Source: Gammaproteobacteria bacterium (lineage in GTDB: Bacteria > Pseudomonadota > Gammaproteobacteria > Steroidobacterales > Steroidobacteraceae). Taken from it: a DNA stretch of 15,407 nt. How positions within the stretch are numbered: position 1 is the first letter of the stretch; each line of letters begins with the position of its first letter. Location of the stretch: the NCBI GenBank assembly GCA_028293725.1, contig JAQGOE010000333.1, forward strand, positions 1-15,407. Direction: 5' to 3'. Positions 1-7,328 of the stretch are shown in pieces. The translations under genes and the position numbers were made by a program. The notes under the pieces were generated by a model. It searched no databases. It was not told the DNA's origin and saw only the letters and a program-made list of their open reading frames with translations.

Positions 1-1
1 C

Positions 2-1090
2 CAAGTGTCGGCCGGTGCCCGGGCAGGCGCGGGGCCTGTTGCCGGCGCGACGGTTCGTGCCGGCGCACCGGCTGCTGCCAAACGTGATGTAGCTGCGACG
101 ACCGGCGTGCGCGTGGCCGCGACCGGCAGCGTGAAACCGGCGGCCCTCGGCGCACCTACGGGCGCAAATGTCTCGCGCGCAGGCGCAGGGTTGGTCTCGT
201 CCGCCGCCGCGGCTGACGCGCCCTTGCATCGCCAGTGGGACTTCGGCGATGTCCCTGAGCATCGCGAGGTCGAACGCAACAGGCTGCGCCTGGTCGTGTA
301 TCCCGCCGTCGAGGATCGAATCACGGGCGTCGCTCTGGTAGAGGCGCGAAATGCACTGGCTGCAGAGGCGATTTCACGCGCTGGCATAGTGCGTCTCGCG
401 ATGTTGGCTTTGCCTCAACAGGCCAAGTACGTGAGCAAGCGTGTGACGGACGACCGCGACTTGATCCTGCTCAGTCGCGGGCTCTCGCTTCGGCAGTCAT
501 TGGCCGACGCCCTGACGCAGCGCGCGTTTCGCGAGTGTTTCTTGCCTGTGGACGTAGCATTGCCTCGTACGGCGCAAGACTTTACGAAGGTTCTCGATAG
601 CCGCCGCGCGCAACTGAGCGAAGTCGCCGATCGTCTTGCGACTACGATAACGTCAACATTGAAAGAATGGCGTGCCGCACGTGCTGCGTTGGACGGCTTA
701 CGCACCGGTTCCTTCGCAGACGTAGTTGCGGAGGTCAACGCGCAGCTCGGCCTGCTGCTGCCCCCGGACTTCATCGAATCAACACCACGACCGTGGCTCG
801 ATTACCTCCCGCGCTATCTCAAGGCCGTCAACCGTCGTATCGAGCGCTTACCACCCAACGTGCGGCGTGACGCGGAGCTGTCCGCGAAGGTCAGACCGTT
901 CGCCACTGCCCTGCGTGCCTTCATGGCCGAGCCCGTCATTTCGGGCGTGCGCCCCGAGCTCGAGGAGTTACGCTGGATGATCGAGGAATTCCGCGTCTCG
1001 CTATTCGCACAAGAGCTGAAAACGATGGTTCGCGTTTCGGAGAAGCGGCTGGAGGAGCAGGTCAGACTCGTACGCGAATCGCAACGCTAG
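2..1090 (+). CDS. hrpA: ATP-dependent RNA helicase HrpA, C-terminal part (5' end outside window)
   Basis: This is the 3' end of a DEAH-box RNA helicase of the HrpA type; the helicase core lies upstream of the window. The visible part is the C-terminal half of the HrpA-specific domain (DUF3418). Recognisable pieces are WDFGDVPE (about residue 79 of the visible part), a stretch aligning with the E. coli HrpA segment after its WSFGQLPE, and the terminal block ELRWMIEEFRVSLFAQELKT, which closely matches the E. coli C-terminus. The frame is open to the window edge, so the GTG at base 5 is not a real start. The first ~75 visible residues are a low-complexity Ala/Gly/Val/Thr/Arg linker with no counterpart in E. 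coli HrpA as I recall it. It falls just before the WDFGD motif. In the family, HrpA acts on mRNA and on stalled ribosomes in the cytoplasm. The gene ends convergently with the hydrolase gene at 1211. Confidence 0.9.
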   Translation, partial: QVSAGARAGAGPVAGATVRAGAPAAAKRDVAATTGVRVAATGSVKPAALGAPTGANVSRAGAGLVSSAAAADAPLHRQWDFGDVPEHREVERNRLRLVVYPAVEDRITGVALVEARNALAAEAISRAGIVRLAMLALPQQAKYVSKRVTDDRDLILLSRGLSLRQSLADALTQRAFRECFLPVDVALPRTAQDFTKVLDSRRAQLSEVADRLATTITSTLKEWRAARAALDGLRTGSFADVVAEVNAQLGLLLPPDFIESTPRPWLDYLPRYLKAVNRRIERLPPNVRRDAELSAKVRPFATALRAFMAEPVISGVRPELEELRWMIEEFRVSLFAQELKTMVRVSEKRLEEQVRLVRESQR

Positions 1091-1139
1091 TGCAGTGTTG
1101 CGCACTGGAGCACGCGCAAGATGGCAGCGGATGCGCGTC

Positions 1140-1206
1140 CCGTCCGCGGAGTGCCACGGACGGCCCCCCGAAAAGGGGCGGTGGCCTGAGCGAAGGAGCG
1201 GCCGCC
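1140..1206. terminator. cluster of three potential stem-loops between convergent genes
   Basis: The 120-base gap between the hrpA stop and the hydrolase stop holds three back-to-back inverted repeats. The first is CCGTCCG/CGGACGG (1140-1146 with 1157-1163). The second is CCCC-GAAAA-GGGG (1166-1178). The third is GGTGGCC/GGCCGCC (1180-1186 with 1200-1206, one G-T wobble). None has a T-tract on either strand, so classical intrinsic termination is not shown. The position between two convergent 3' ends suggests a bidirectional termination or mRNA 3'-end stabilising role. Confidence 0.35.
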
Positions 1207-1210
1207 GGAC

Positions 1211-2164
1211 TCAGTGCGCTGCGAGGGAGTCCTGCACCGCGGCGATCGTCGCCGTGGGCGCTTCCTCCATCAGCCAGTGGCCGGCGTTCGGAACGACGAT
1301 TTCCTGCACGTTCGTCGCCGCGTTGCGCATGACGGCCGCCACGTTGGCGCCGAAGGCCTTTGCGGCGCCGATGGCGAGCACCGGCATCGCCAGCTTCGTC
1401 TCCATCGCCTTGAGGTTGTCGGCCTCGTCCTTCTGGCCGATCGCGAGGAACTGGGCGAACGCGGAATGCATCGCGCCGGGCCTGGCGTAGATCGCGGCGT
1501 AGTGGCGGCGGGTCGCTTCGTCGATCTTCGACGGGTCGCCGGCGAACTCGTTCCAGAAGCGGTCGAGGTAGATGCGCTCGCGGCCGGCGACCAAGCGCTC
1601 GGCGTCCGGGCCGCCGAAGTTGAAGTGCCACAACGCGGGCAGGCGCACGATCTGGTTCCACGGCGGGATGCCGGGCACCGGCGAGTCTATTATGACCAGG
1701 CGGCTTGTCTTGTCCGGATAGCGCGCCGCGTAGGCATACGCGACCATCGTACCGATGTCGTGGCCCACGATGTCGGCGCGGTCGATGCCGAGCTTGTCGA
1801 GGACCGCGCGGATGTCGCCGGCCTGCGTCCACTTGTCGTAGCCGCCGGCGGGGTGCGAGGACAGGCCCATGCCGCGCAGGTCGGGCACGACGACGGTGTG
1901 GTCCTTCGCGAGCTCGGCGGCCATCGGCGACCACATGTCGCCGGTCTCGCCGAAGCCGTGGATCAGCACGACCGCGGGCCCGTGGCCGCCGACGCGGACG
2001 TTGATCGTCGCGTCGGCGTTCACCACCTGCGAGCTGCGGAAGTCGGCCGGGAAGGGCGTGGGCGCGGCGTGCGCCGACAGAGCGCACAGCGCCAGGCTGG
2101 CGGCGAGGCCGGCCGCGACGCGGCGGAAGTGGCGGGAAAATGTGGACGAAACGGTTGCGGACAT
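1211..2164 (-). CDS. Exported alpha/beta hydrolase, epoxide hydrolase (Cif-like) family
   Basis: A 317-residue alpha/beta hydrolase. The N-terminus (about 1-34) is a signal peptide: Arg at 11, 14 and 15, a hydrophobic run 16-30, and a probable cleavage site after AHA at 31-33. The mature enzyme is therefore probably periplasmic or secreted. The oxyanion motif is HGFGETGDMW (69-78). The nucleophile elbow is GHDIG (134-138), with Asp136 as nucleophile rather than Ser, which is the mark of epoxide hydrolases and haloalkane dehalogenases. Asp160 (IIDSPVP) is a likely charge-relay acid and His296 (NAGHWLMEE) the catalytic His. His180 (WHFNF) matches the ring-opening His of Cif, but the partner Tyr position appears to be Phe239. 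The dehalogenase Trp next to the nucleophile is absent, which argues against a haloalkane dehalogenase. The substrate is unknown. The ATG at 2164 is supported by GAGGAG at 2171-2176, six bases upstream. It looks monocistronic. Confidence 0.88.
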   Translation of the reverse strand: MSATVSSTFSRHFRRVAAGLAASLALCALSAHAAPTPFPADFRSSQVVNADATINVRVGGHGPAVVLIHGFGETGDMWSPMAAELAKDHTVVVPDLRGMGLSSHPAGGYDKWTQAGDIRAVLDKLGIDRADIVGHDIGTMVAYAYAARYPDKTSRLVIIDSPVPGIPPWNQIVRLPALWHFNFGGPDAERLVAGRERIYLDRFWNEFAGDPSKIDEATRRHYAAIYARPGAMHSAFAQFLAIGQKDEADNLKAMETKLAMPVLAIGAAKAFGANVAAVMRNAATNVQEIVVPNAGHWLMEEAPTATIAAVQDSLAAH

Positions 2165-2170
2165 GCTCGG

Positions 2171-2176
2171 CTCCTC
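2171..2176 (-). promoter_or_regulatory. Ribosome binding site of the hydrolase gene
   Basis: The minus strand reads GAGGAG, followed by six bases and then ATG (2164-2162). It is one of the best Shine-Dalgarno matches in the window and fixes the start, including the signal peptide. Confidence 0.75.
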
Positions 2177-2461
2177 AGGGGGGCGCTGCTACGGCAGAAG
2201 CAACAAGCCGTTTCATCGTCCTCTCCTATGCGCGTGATTGGCCGGTCGGAATGACGCCAGAAACGCTGACAGGGAGCTATTCTCGGGCTGTACGCTGTGA
2301 CGGATTAGATGGGAAACCATGGAATCTGATTTCCAAAAACGGCAAGGTGATTGCTGGACCAAGAGCGCGCGCGATAGCTCCGGAGCGGGCAGGTCAGATC
2401 TGACGCCGACGCGGCCCACGGCTGGCGTTCACGCGCGAGGCCGGTCCGATGCCGACGCTCC
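2177..2461. other. Non-coding gap between zapE 3' end and the hydrolase gene
   Basis: I find no convincing gene here. Short frames on both strands lack start signals and protein-like composition. The part near 2260-2350 is visibly less GC-rich than its surroundings, as expected for the hydrolase promoter region, but I could not pick a clear -35/-10 pair. The zapE-proximal half holds two small perfect palindromes (2377-2386 and 2393-2404) and a diverged copy of the zapE 3' end (2401-2440). No T-tract terminator is seen after zapE. Confidence 0.6.
2377..2404. repeat. Two adjacent perfect palindromes
   Basis: GCTCCGGAGC (2377-2386) and GTCAGATCTGAC (2393-2404) are each their own reverse complement and are six bases apart. 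They lie downstream of zapE and upstream of the hydrolase gene. They may be protein binding sites or weak hairpins; the sequence alone does not say which. Confidence 0.4.
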
Positions 2462-2486
2462 CTACGGCCGATGTTCCCGCGCGAGG
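2401..2486. repeat. Imperfect direct repeat (period 46) of the zapE 3' end
   Basis: Bases 2401-2440 and 2447-2486 align without gaps at 31 of 40 positions. The second copy encodes the last residues of ZapE (LAREHRP and the stop). The first copy, beyond the stop, would read LARERQPW in the corresponding frame. The 46-base period is not a multiple of three. This looks like an old tandem duplication of the gene end that is now decaying. Confidence 0.6.
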
Positions 2487-3670
2487 TAATCCTCGCTCTG
2501 CATCTCAATCAAACGGCTAACAGTGCGCTCGAACTGAAAAGACAGTCGGTCACCCCGATACAACTCCACCGGCGGCACAGCGGCCGATACAATGAGATTC
2601 ACGTTACGGTCGTACAACTCATCCACGAGCGCGATGAAACGCCGCGCCTGGTTCTCGCGAAGCGAGTCCAGGATGGGCACATCGGCGACAATGACGGATT
2701 GATACTCGCGTGCGATTTCGATGTAGTCGTCCTGACTGCGCGGTCCTCCACACACGGCGTCAAACTCGAACCAAACTGCGCTACTGCTCTGGCGCACAAC
2801 GGGTATTGTTCGCCCCTCAATTTCGATCGAGCCGCCCGTGGAGCTGCCGTAGTGGGCGAGCTCGACGAATAACGAGTCGAGACGCTGCGGCGTGTCTGGT
2901 GCGGCGGAGAGAAGGTAAGTTCCAGCCTGCGTGAGTTGCCGCAGTCGATAGTCCGTGGTGCCATCCACATTGACCACGTCGACATGCCGCCCAATGAGAT
3001 CGATCGCAGGTAGAAAGCGCTGTCGCTGCAGGCCGTCCTTGTAGAGGTCCTGAGTTGGGACGTTTGACGTGGCAACGAGCGTCACGCCCCGCTTGAAGAG
3101 CGCCTCGAAGAGACCACCCAGAATCATCGCGTCGGCAATGTCGGCTACGAACAGCTCGTCAAAGCACAGCACGCGAGCATCGCGGGCAATCTGCTCGGCG
3201 ACCGACTCGAGAGGCGACTCACGGTTCTGCAGCCCCTTCAACTCGGTGTGCACGTCGTGCATGAAGCGGTGAAAGTGCCGGCGCCGTTTCTCGGGAAACG
3301 GGAGGCTCTCAAAGAACATATCCATCAGCCAGGTCTTGCCGCGCCCCACGCCGCCCCAGAGATACAACCCGCGCTCGGGCTGCGACGCGGAGCCGCCTAC
3401 GAGGCTGCCGAGCCATCGGCGCAAGGGTGAGGAGACGGAGGCGGAGTGCGCGGCGACGAGGCGACTGCGCAAGTCATCGAGCTTTCCAACCGCAGCGAGT
3501 TGCGCGGCGTCAGAGTGAAAGCCGCATTCAGCCAAGCGGCGAAGATAGATCTCGCGGAGACCTTCGCCCGCCGTCCGCGCTGCAGCGCCGACCCCGCCCG
3601 CAGCGACAGCGCCTGCCGTAGCGCCAGTCCCTGCCCCGCCCGACTCCCCAGTCTCATTCACGTCACTCAC
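2462..3670 (-). CDS. zapE: Cell division ATPase ZapE (AFG1/LACE1-like AAA+ family)
   Basis: A 402-residue P-loop ATPase of the ZapE/AFG1 family. The Walker A motif is GGVGRGKT (106-113), followed by the family block MDMFFESLPF and HFHRFMHDVH (132-141). Walker B is VLCFDE (167-172), and ATSNVP followed by LYKDGLQRQRFLPAI makes up the sensor region. In E. coli ZapE associates with the Z-ring and is needed mainly under stress; mitochondrial AFG1 relatives act in protein quality control. Residues 1-37 form a Gly/Ala-rich extension with no counterpart in E. coli ZapE. The start is a GTG seven bases after the acetoacetyl-CoA synthetase stop. No good Shine-Dalgarno is present, so translation may be coupled to the upstream gene, and internal GTG codons at residues 4, 22 or 27 are possible alternatives. 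A cell-division gene at the end of an acyl-CoA operon is unexpected. Confidence 0.92.
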   Translation of the reverse strand: MSDVNETGESGGAGTGATAGAVAAGGVGAAARTAGEGLREIYLRRLAECGFHSDAAQLAAVGKLDDLRSRLVAAHSASVSSPLRRWLGSLVGGSASQPERGLYLWGGVGRGKTWLMDMFFESLPFPEKRRRHFHRFMHDVHTELKGLQNRESPLESVAEQIARDARVLCFDELFVADIADAMILGGLFEALFKRGVTLVATSNVPTQDLYKDGLQRQRFLPAIDLIGRHVDVVNVDGTTDYRLRQLTQAGTYLLSAAPDTPQRLDSLFVELAHYGSSTGGSIEIEGRTIPVVRQSSSAVWFEFDAVCGGPRSQDDYIEIAREYQSVIVADVPILDSLRENQARRFIALVDELYDRNVNLIVSAAVPPVELYRGDRLSFQFERTVSRLIEMQSEDYLAREHRP

Positions 3671-3677
3671 GCCGAAT

Positions 3678-5633
3678 TCAAGTCGCCAGATCCGGCAGAT
3701 CCCGAAAGTGCTCGAGCGCCTGCGGGTTGGCCAGAGCGTCCACGTTCTTCACCGGCAACCCGTGAATCACATTGCGCACAGCAAGTTCGGTGATCTTGCC
3801 CGACAACGTACGTGGCAAATCAGCTACGGCAACGACCTTCGCCGGCACATGTCGCGGCGACGTGTGCGCGCGGATAGTGTCGCGAATTTTTTTCCTCAGT
3901 GGCTCGTCGAGCGAAACACCAGCCTTCAAGCGTACAAACAACACCACGCGCACATCGCTCTGCCAATCCTGCCCCACCGCGAGGGCTTCGAGCACTTCCT
4001 CCAAGCCCTCGACAGCGGCATAGATTTCCGCGGTACCGATCCGTACGCCACCAGGATTCAACACCGCGTCGGAGCGACCGTAGATGACGAGCCCGTCGTG
4101 CTCCGTGATGGCTGCGTAGTCCCCGTGATGCCACACGCCCGGAAATCGTTCGAAGTACGCCGCGCGATACTTACGGCCGTCAGGGTCGTTCCAGAAGCCA
4201 ACGGGCATGGAAGGGAAGGGCGCCGTGCAAACCAGTTCGCCTCGCTCTCCGCGCACCGGCTGTCCCTCGTCATCGAGGATATCTACCCGCATGCCGAGCC
4301 CACGGCATTGGATCTCGCCGAGATGGACCGGCCGCGTCGGGCAGCCCAGCGCGAAGCAAGAGACAATGTCGGTGCCACCCGAGATCGACGCGAGCAGAAC
4401 ATCCGACTTCATGGAGCGATAAACGTAGTCGAAGCCATCAGGCAATAGAGGCGAGCCGGTCGACAGTATCGTTCGTAACGAGGACAGATCGACCGACTGG
4501 GCCGGCACGAACGAGCTCTTTTCCATCGCCGCGATGTACTTGGCGCTCGTGCCGAAGATGGTAACCCGCTCTTCCTCCGCCATACGCCACAGGACACCCG
4601 CATCCGGATGAAATGGGCTGCCGTCATACAGAATGAGTGTCGCGCCCGTGGCAAGTCCGCTCGCGAGCCAGTTCCACATCATCCAACCGCAAGTCGTGAA
4701 GTAGAACAGCTTGTCGTCCCGCTTCACATCGGTGTGCAACAGATGTTCTTTCTGGTGTTGGAGCAGAGTGCCACCGGCGCCGTGCACAATGCACTTGGGC
4801 ACCCCCGTGGTGCCGGACGAATAAAGAATGTAGAGCGGATGATTGAACGCGACCGGCGTGAACTGCAGCGGCTGACCGGGCGCGCCGAAGGCACTCCATA
4901 GCACCGCTTTAGAAGACGCGGCCCCGAGCCGCCCCAGGTCCGGTTCCGCATTGGTGTAAGGAATCACGATCACCCGCTCCACCGATGGCAGATGCTTCAG
5001 CACCTCCGCCATGGAGCTCAACGAATCCAGGGTCTTGCCGGCGTAAAAGTAGCCGTCCGCCGTGAACAACACCTTAGGCGCGATCTGCCCGAACCGATCC
5101 ACCACCCCGTGCACCCCGAAGTCAGGCGAGCAGGAGGACCATGTCGCCCCGAGGCTGGCAGTGGCCAGCATGGCGAGCATGGTCTCGGGAAGATTCGGCA
5201 TGAAGGCGGCGACACGATCGCCCGACACGACGCCGGCCGCTCGCAGCCCGTCGGCGATCCGCGCGACTGATTCGCGCAATTCTTTGTAAGTGATGACATT
5301 CCGGGTGTCACGCTCGTTGCGGAACACCAGCGCCGGTTGCTCGTCGTCGTAACGAAGCAGGTTCTCGGCGAAGTTCAGTCGGGCGTCCGGAAAAAACTGC
5401 GCACCCTGCATCTGTGCGCCGTCCGCAATAACCGGCCCTGCGCCCCACTCCGCCCGCACCCCGGCAAACCGCGCCAGCTCTCTCCAGAACTCCGCAGGCT
5501 GCTCCACCGACCACGCATACAGGTCGCCGAAGTCGCTCAACCGCAATCCCATGCGGGCGTTCAGGCCGTCAATGAACCGCGTCAGGTTGGCATCAGCCAC
5601 ACGAGCAGCGGATGGCCGCCAGATTTCCGACAT
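3678..5633 (-). CDS. aacS: Acetoacetyl-CoA synthetase (acetoacetate-CoA ligase)
   Basis: A 651-residue ANL-superfamily adenylating enzyme that activates free acetoacetate with ATP and CoA, via an acetoacetyl-AMP intermediate, to acetoacetyl-CoA. The length is normal for the family. Motifs seen: the phosphate-binding loop SSGTTGVPK (272-280), the characteristic TTCGWMMWNW (313-322), SGGTD (418-422), HGDY (503-506), YGRSDAVLNPGGVRIG (518-533) and the catalytic Lys613 in RTLSGKITE. The N-terminal ACAS_N-like segment (WSVEQPAEFW) and the GWMMWN block favour acetoacetyl-CoA over acetyl-CoA synthetase. I chose the ATG at 5633 because it gives the usual N-terminus and follows AGGA (5644-5647) by ten bases. 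An in-frame extension to 5882 exists but runs inside the preceding gene. It sits between the ETF-QO gene (43-base gap) and zapE (7-base gap). Its product is the substrate of the thiolase encoded upstream. Confidence 0.95.
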   Translation of the reverse strand: MSEIWRPSAARVADANLTRFIDGLNARMGLRLSDFGDLYAWSVEQPAEFWRELARFAGVRAEWGAGPVIADGAQMQGAQFFPDARLNFAENLLRYDDEQPALVFRNERDTRNVITYKELRESVARIADGLRAAGVVSGDRVAAFMPNLPETMLAMLATASLGATWSSCSPDFGVHGVVDRFGQIAPKVLFTADGYFYAGKTLDSLSSMAEVLKHLPSVERVIVIPYTNAEPDLGRLGAASSKAVLWSAFGAPGQPLQFTPVAFNHPLYILYSSGTTGVPKCIVHGAGGTLLQHQKEHLLHTDVKRDDKLFYFTTCGWMMWNWLASGLATGATLILYDGSPFHPDAGVLWRMAEEERVTIFGTSAKYIAAMEKSSFVPAQSVDLSSLRTILSTGSPLLPDGFDYVYRSMKSDVLLASISGGTDIVSCFALGCPTRPVHLGEIQCRGLGMRVDILDDEGQPVRGERGELVCTAPFPSMPVGFWNDPDGRKYRAAYFERFPGVWHHGDYAAITEHDGLVIYGRSDAVLNPGGVRIGTAEIYAAVEGLEEVLEALAVGQDWQSDVRVVLFVRLKAGVSLDEPLRKKIRDTIRAHTSPRHVPAKVVAVADLPRTLSGKITELAVRNVIHGLPVKNVDALANPQALEHFRDLPDLAT

Positions 5634-5676
5634 GAAGAGAAAGTCCTGGAATGGATGAGTAGTAACCGGCTCCCGG

Positions 5677-7308
5677 CTACAACGACTGGTAGTTAGGCCC
5701 GGAGCCGCCCTCGGGCGTGGTCCAGTTGATGATCTCGTACGGATCCTTGATATCGCAAGCCTTGCAATGAACGCAGTTCGCGGCATTGATCTGCAGACGC
5801 TTGCCACCCTCTGGGGCGTCGACGATCTCGTAGACGTTCGCCGGGCAGAACCGTTGGCAAGGATTGCCGAATTCCTTCGCACAGCGCTCGATGCAGACGT
5901 TCGTGTCGAGCACCTTCAAATGAGCCGGCTGATTCTCGTCATGCGTAGTCGACGCAAAGAATACGGAAGCGAGGCGGTCACGCGGCGGCAGCGTGCGATC
6001 CACCCATTCGCGATTCACTTCCGGGTAGTCGGACAGATATTTCAGGCGCGCATAGTCGGGCGTTCTGCTCTTCAAGGTCCACGGCGTACGGCCGCCGGTG
6101 ACCACTTCGAGCGCCGCGTTGGCCATGCCGAACCAGAGTCCCTTTTTGAACCCGGGTTTGTAGTTACGAACCGCCTTGAGCTCCTGGCCGCCCGGCGAGG
6201 CCCGCCAGCGTGCGTCGAAGCCATCGGGTGAGCCTACTTCCGCTAGGTTCTCCGCGGCCAACATGCCCGAACGGATCGCCTGGTGAATGCCTTTGATCTT
6301 CGGGACGTTGACCCCGCCGCCGGAATCCCCGATGAGCATTGCACCGGGCATGTCGAGGCGCGGAATCGACTGCCAGCCGCCCGCGGCGATGGTGCGCGCC
6401 CCCGCGGCCAGGATCTCGCCACCTTCCAGAAAGGACTTCACGCTGGGGTGATGTTTGAACTGCTGGAAGGCCTCGAACGGCGAGAGGCGCGGGTCTTCAT
6501 AGTCGAGTCCGACGACGAAGCCGACATAGGCGCGGTTATTGTCGAGGTGATAGATGAAACTGCCGCCGTAGGTGCGGGAATCCAGCGGCCAGCCGAGCGA
6601 GTGTTGAATCAACCCCGGCTCGACCCGACCCTCCGGGAGCTGCCACAACTCTTTCAGCCCGAGGCCGTAGCTCTGCGGACAGGAGCGTGCGTCGAGTCCA
6701 AACCGGCGAATGAGTTGCTTCGCGATGCTGCCACGCGCGCCTTCGGCGATTACCGTGGTGCGCGCCCGGATCTCCGGCCCAGGCGTGTAGTTTGGTCCCG
6801 GCTTACCGTCCTTCTCGATACCCATGTCACCGAGACGAACGCCGGCTACGGATTCATCGGCATTAAACAGAGGCTCCGCGGCGGCGAAGCCTGGAAATAC
6901 GTCCACACCCAGTGCTTCGGCCTGCTGCGCCATCCAGGGCGTGAGCTGTCCCAGCGAGATGATGAAGTTGCCGTGATTATGCAGCTGCGGCGGTATGGGC
7001 AACGCCATGCTGCCGGTGCGTGTCATGAAGCGGAACTCGTCCCGCTTCGCCGCGACACAGATCGCCGGTGGCGACTGCCGCCACTGCGGCAGCAGCGCAT
7101 CCAGCGGCCCCGGCTCCATGACCGCTCCAGAGAGCGCCTGAGCGCCCACGGCGGAGGCCTTCTCCAGCACGCAGATGTTGGTGTCAGGTTTGAGCTGTTT
7201 GAGCCGGATGGCGCAGGAAAGGCCGGCTGGCCCTCCGCCCACGATGGCGATGTCATATTCCATGACATCGCGCTGGACCGTATTGCTCTCCACGGCGGCG
7301 CTACTCAC
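5677..7308 (-). CDS. Electron transfer flavoprotein:ubiquinone oxidoreductase (ETF-QO)
   Basis: A 543-residue FAD and [4Fe-4S] enzyme that oxidises reduced ETF, loaded by acyl-CoA dehydrogenases, and reduces ubiquinone at the inner membrane. The N-terminal FAD motif is GGGPAG (24-29, after DIAIV), followed by LSGAVMEPGPLDALLP. A second FAD segment is MLIGDSGGGVNVPKIKGIHQAI. The C-terminal ferredoxin-like part has Cys488 (QRFCP) and Cys512, 515 and 518 (NCVHCKACDIKDP), the four cluster ligands, then NWTTPEGGSGPNY; all family hallmarks are intact. The start is uncertain. The GTG at 7308 has GAGGA at 7319-7323 and leaves room for VQRDVMEYD, which resembles the N-terminus of Pseudomonas homologues. 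The ATG at 7263 (528 residues) lacks a ribosome binding site. No ETF subunit genes or acyl-CoA dehydrogenase lie nearby, so its partners are encoded elsewhere. Confidence 0.95.
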   Translation of the reverse strand: MSSAAVESNTVQRDVMEYDIAIVGGGPAGLSCAIRLKQLKPDTNICVLEKASAVGAQALSGAVMEPGPLDALLPQWRQSPPAICVAAKRDEFRFMTRTGSMALPIPPQLHNHGNFIISLGQLTPWMAQQAEALGVDVFPGFAAAEPLFNADESVAGVRLGDMGIEKDGKPGPNYTPGPEIRARTTVIAEGARGSIAKQLIRRFGLDARSCPQSYGLGLKELWQLPEGRVEPGLIQHSLGWPLDSRTYGGSFIYHLDNNRAYVGFVVGLDYEDPRLSPFEAFQQFKHHPSVKSFLEGGEILAAGARTIAAGGWQSIPRLDMPGAMLIGDSGGGVNVPKIKGIHQAIRSGMLAAENLAEVGSPDGFDARWRASPGGQELKAVRNYKPGFKKGLWFGMANAALEVVTGGRTPWTLKSRTPDYARLKYLSDYPEVNREWVDRTLPPRDRLASVFFASTTHDENQPAHLKVLDTNVCIERCAKEFGNPCQRFCPANVYEIVDAPEGGKRLQINAANCVHCKACDIKDPYEIINWTTPEGGSGPNYQSL

Positions 7309-7318
7309 GATGGTGGGA

Positions 7319-7323
7319 TCCTC
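7319..7323 (-). promoter_or_regulatory. Candidate ribosome binding site deciding the ETF-QO start
   Basis: The minus strand reads GAGGA, ten bases ahead of the GTG at 7308. The other in-frame candidates (GTG at 7293, ATG at 7263) have no comparable site, so 7308 is preferred, with moderate confidence. Confidence 0.45.
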
Positions 7324-7328
7324 GAGAC

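Noticed and set aside
1062..2254. Long open frames on both strands across the hydrolase gene
   Set aside because: The hydrolase frame at 1211-2164 has a signal peptide, full catalytic motifs and a strong ribosome binding site. The others are Arg-rich shadows.
2140..2508. Short open frames in the gap between zapE and the hydrolase gene
   Set aside because: No ribosome binding sites, overlap with real gene ends, and no recognisable protein features.
5634..5882. In-frame N-terminal extension of acetoacetyl-CoA synthetase
   Set aside because: It lies inside the ETF-QO coding end in another frame, has shadow-like composition, and the ATG at 5633 gives the normal family N-terminus.
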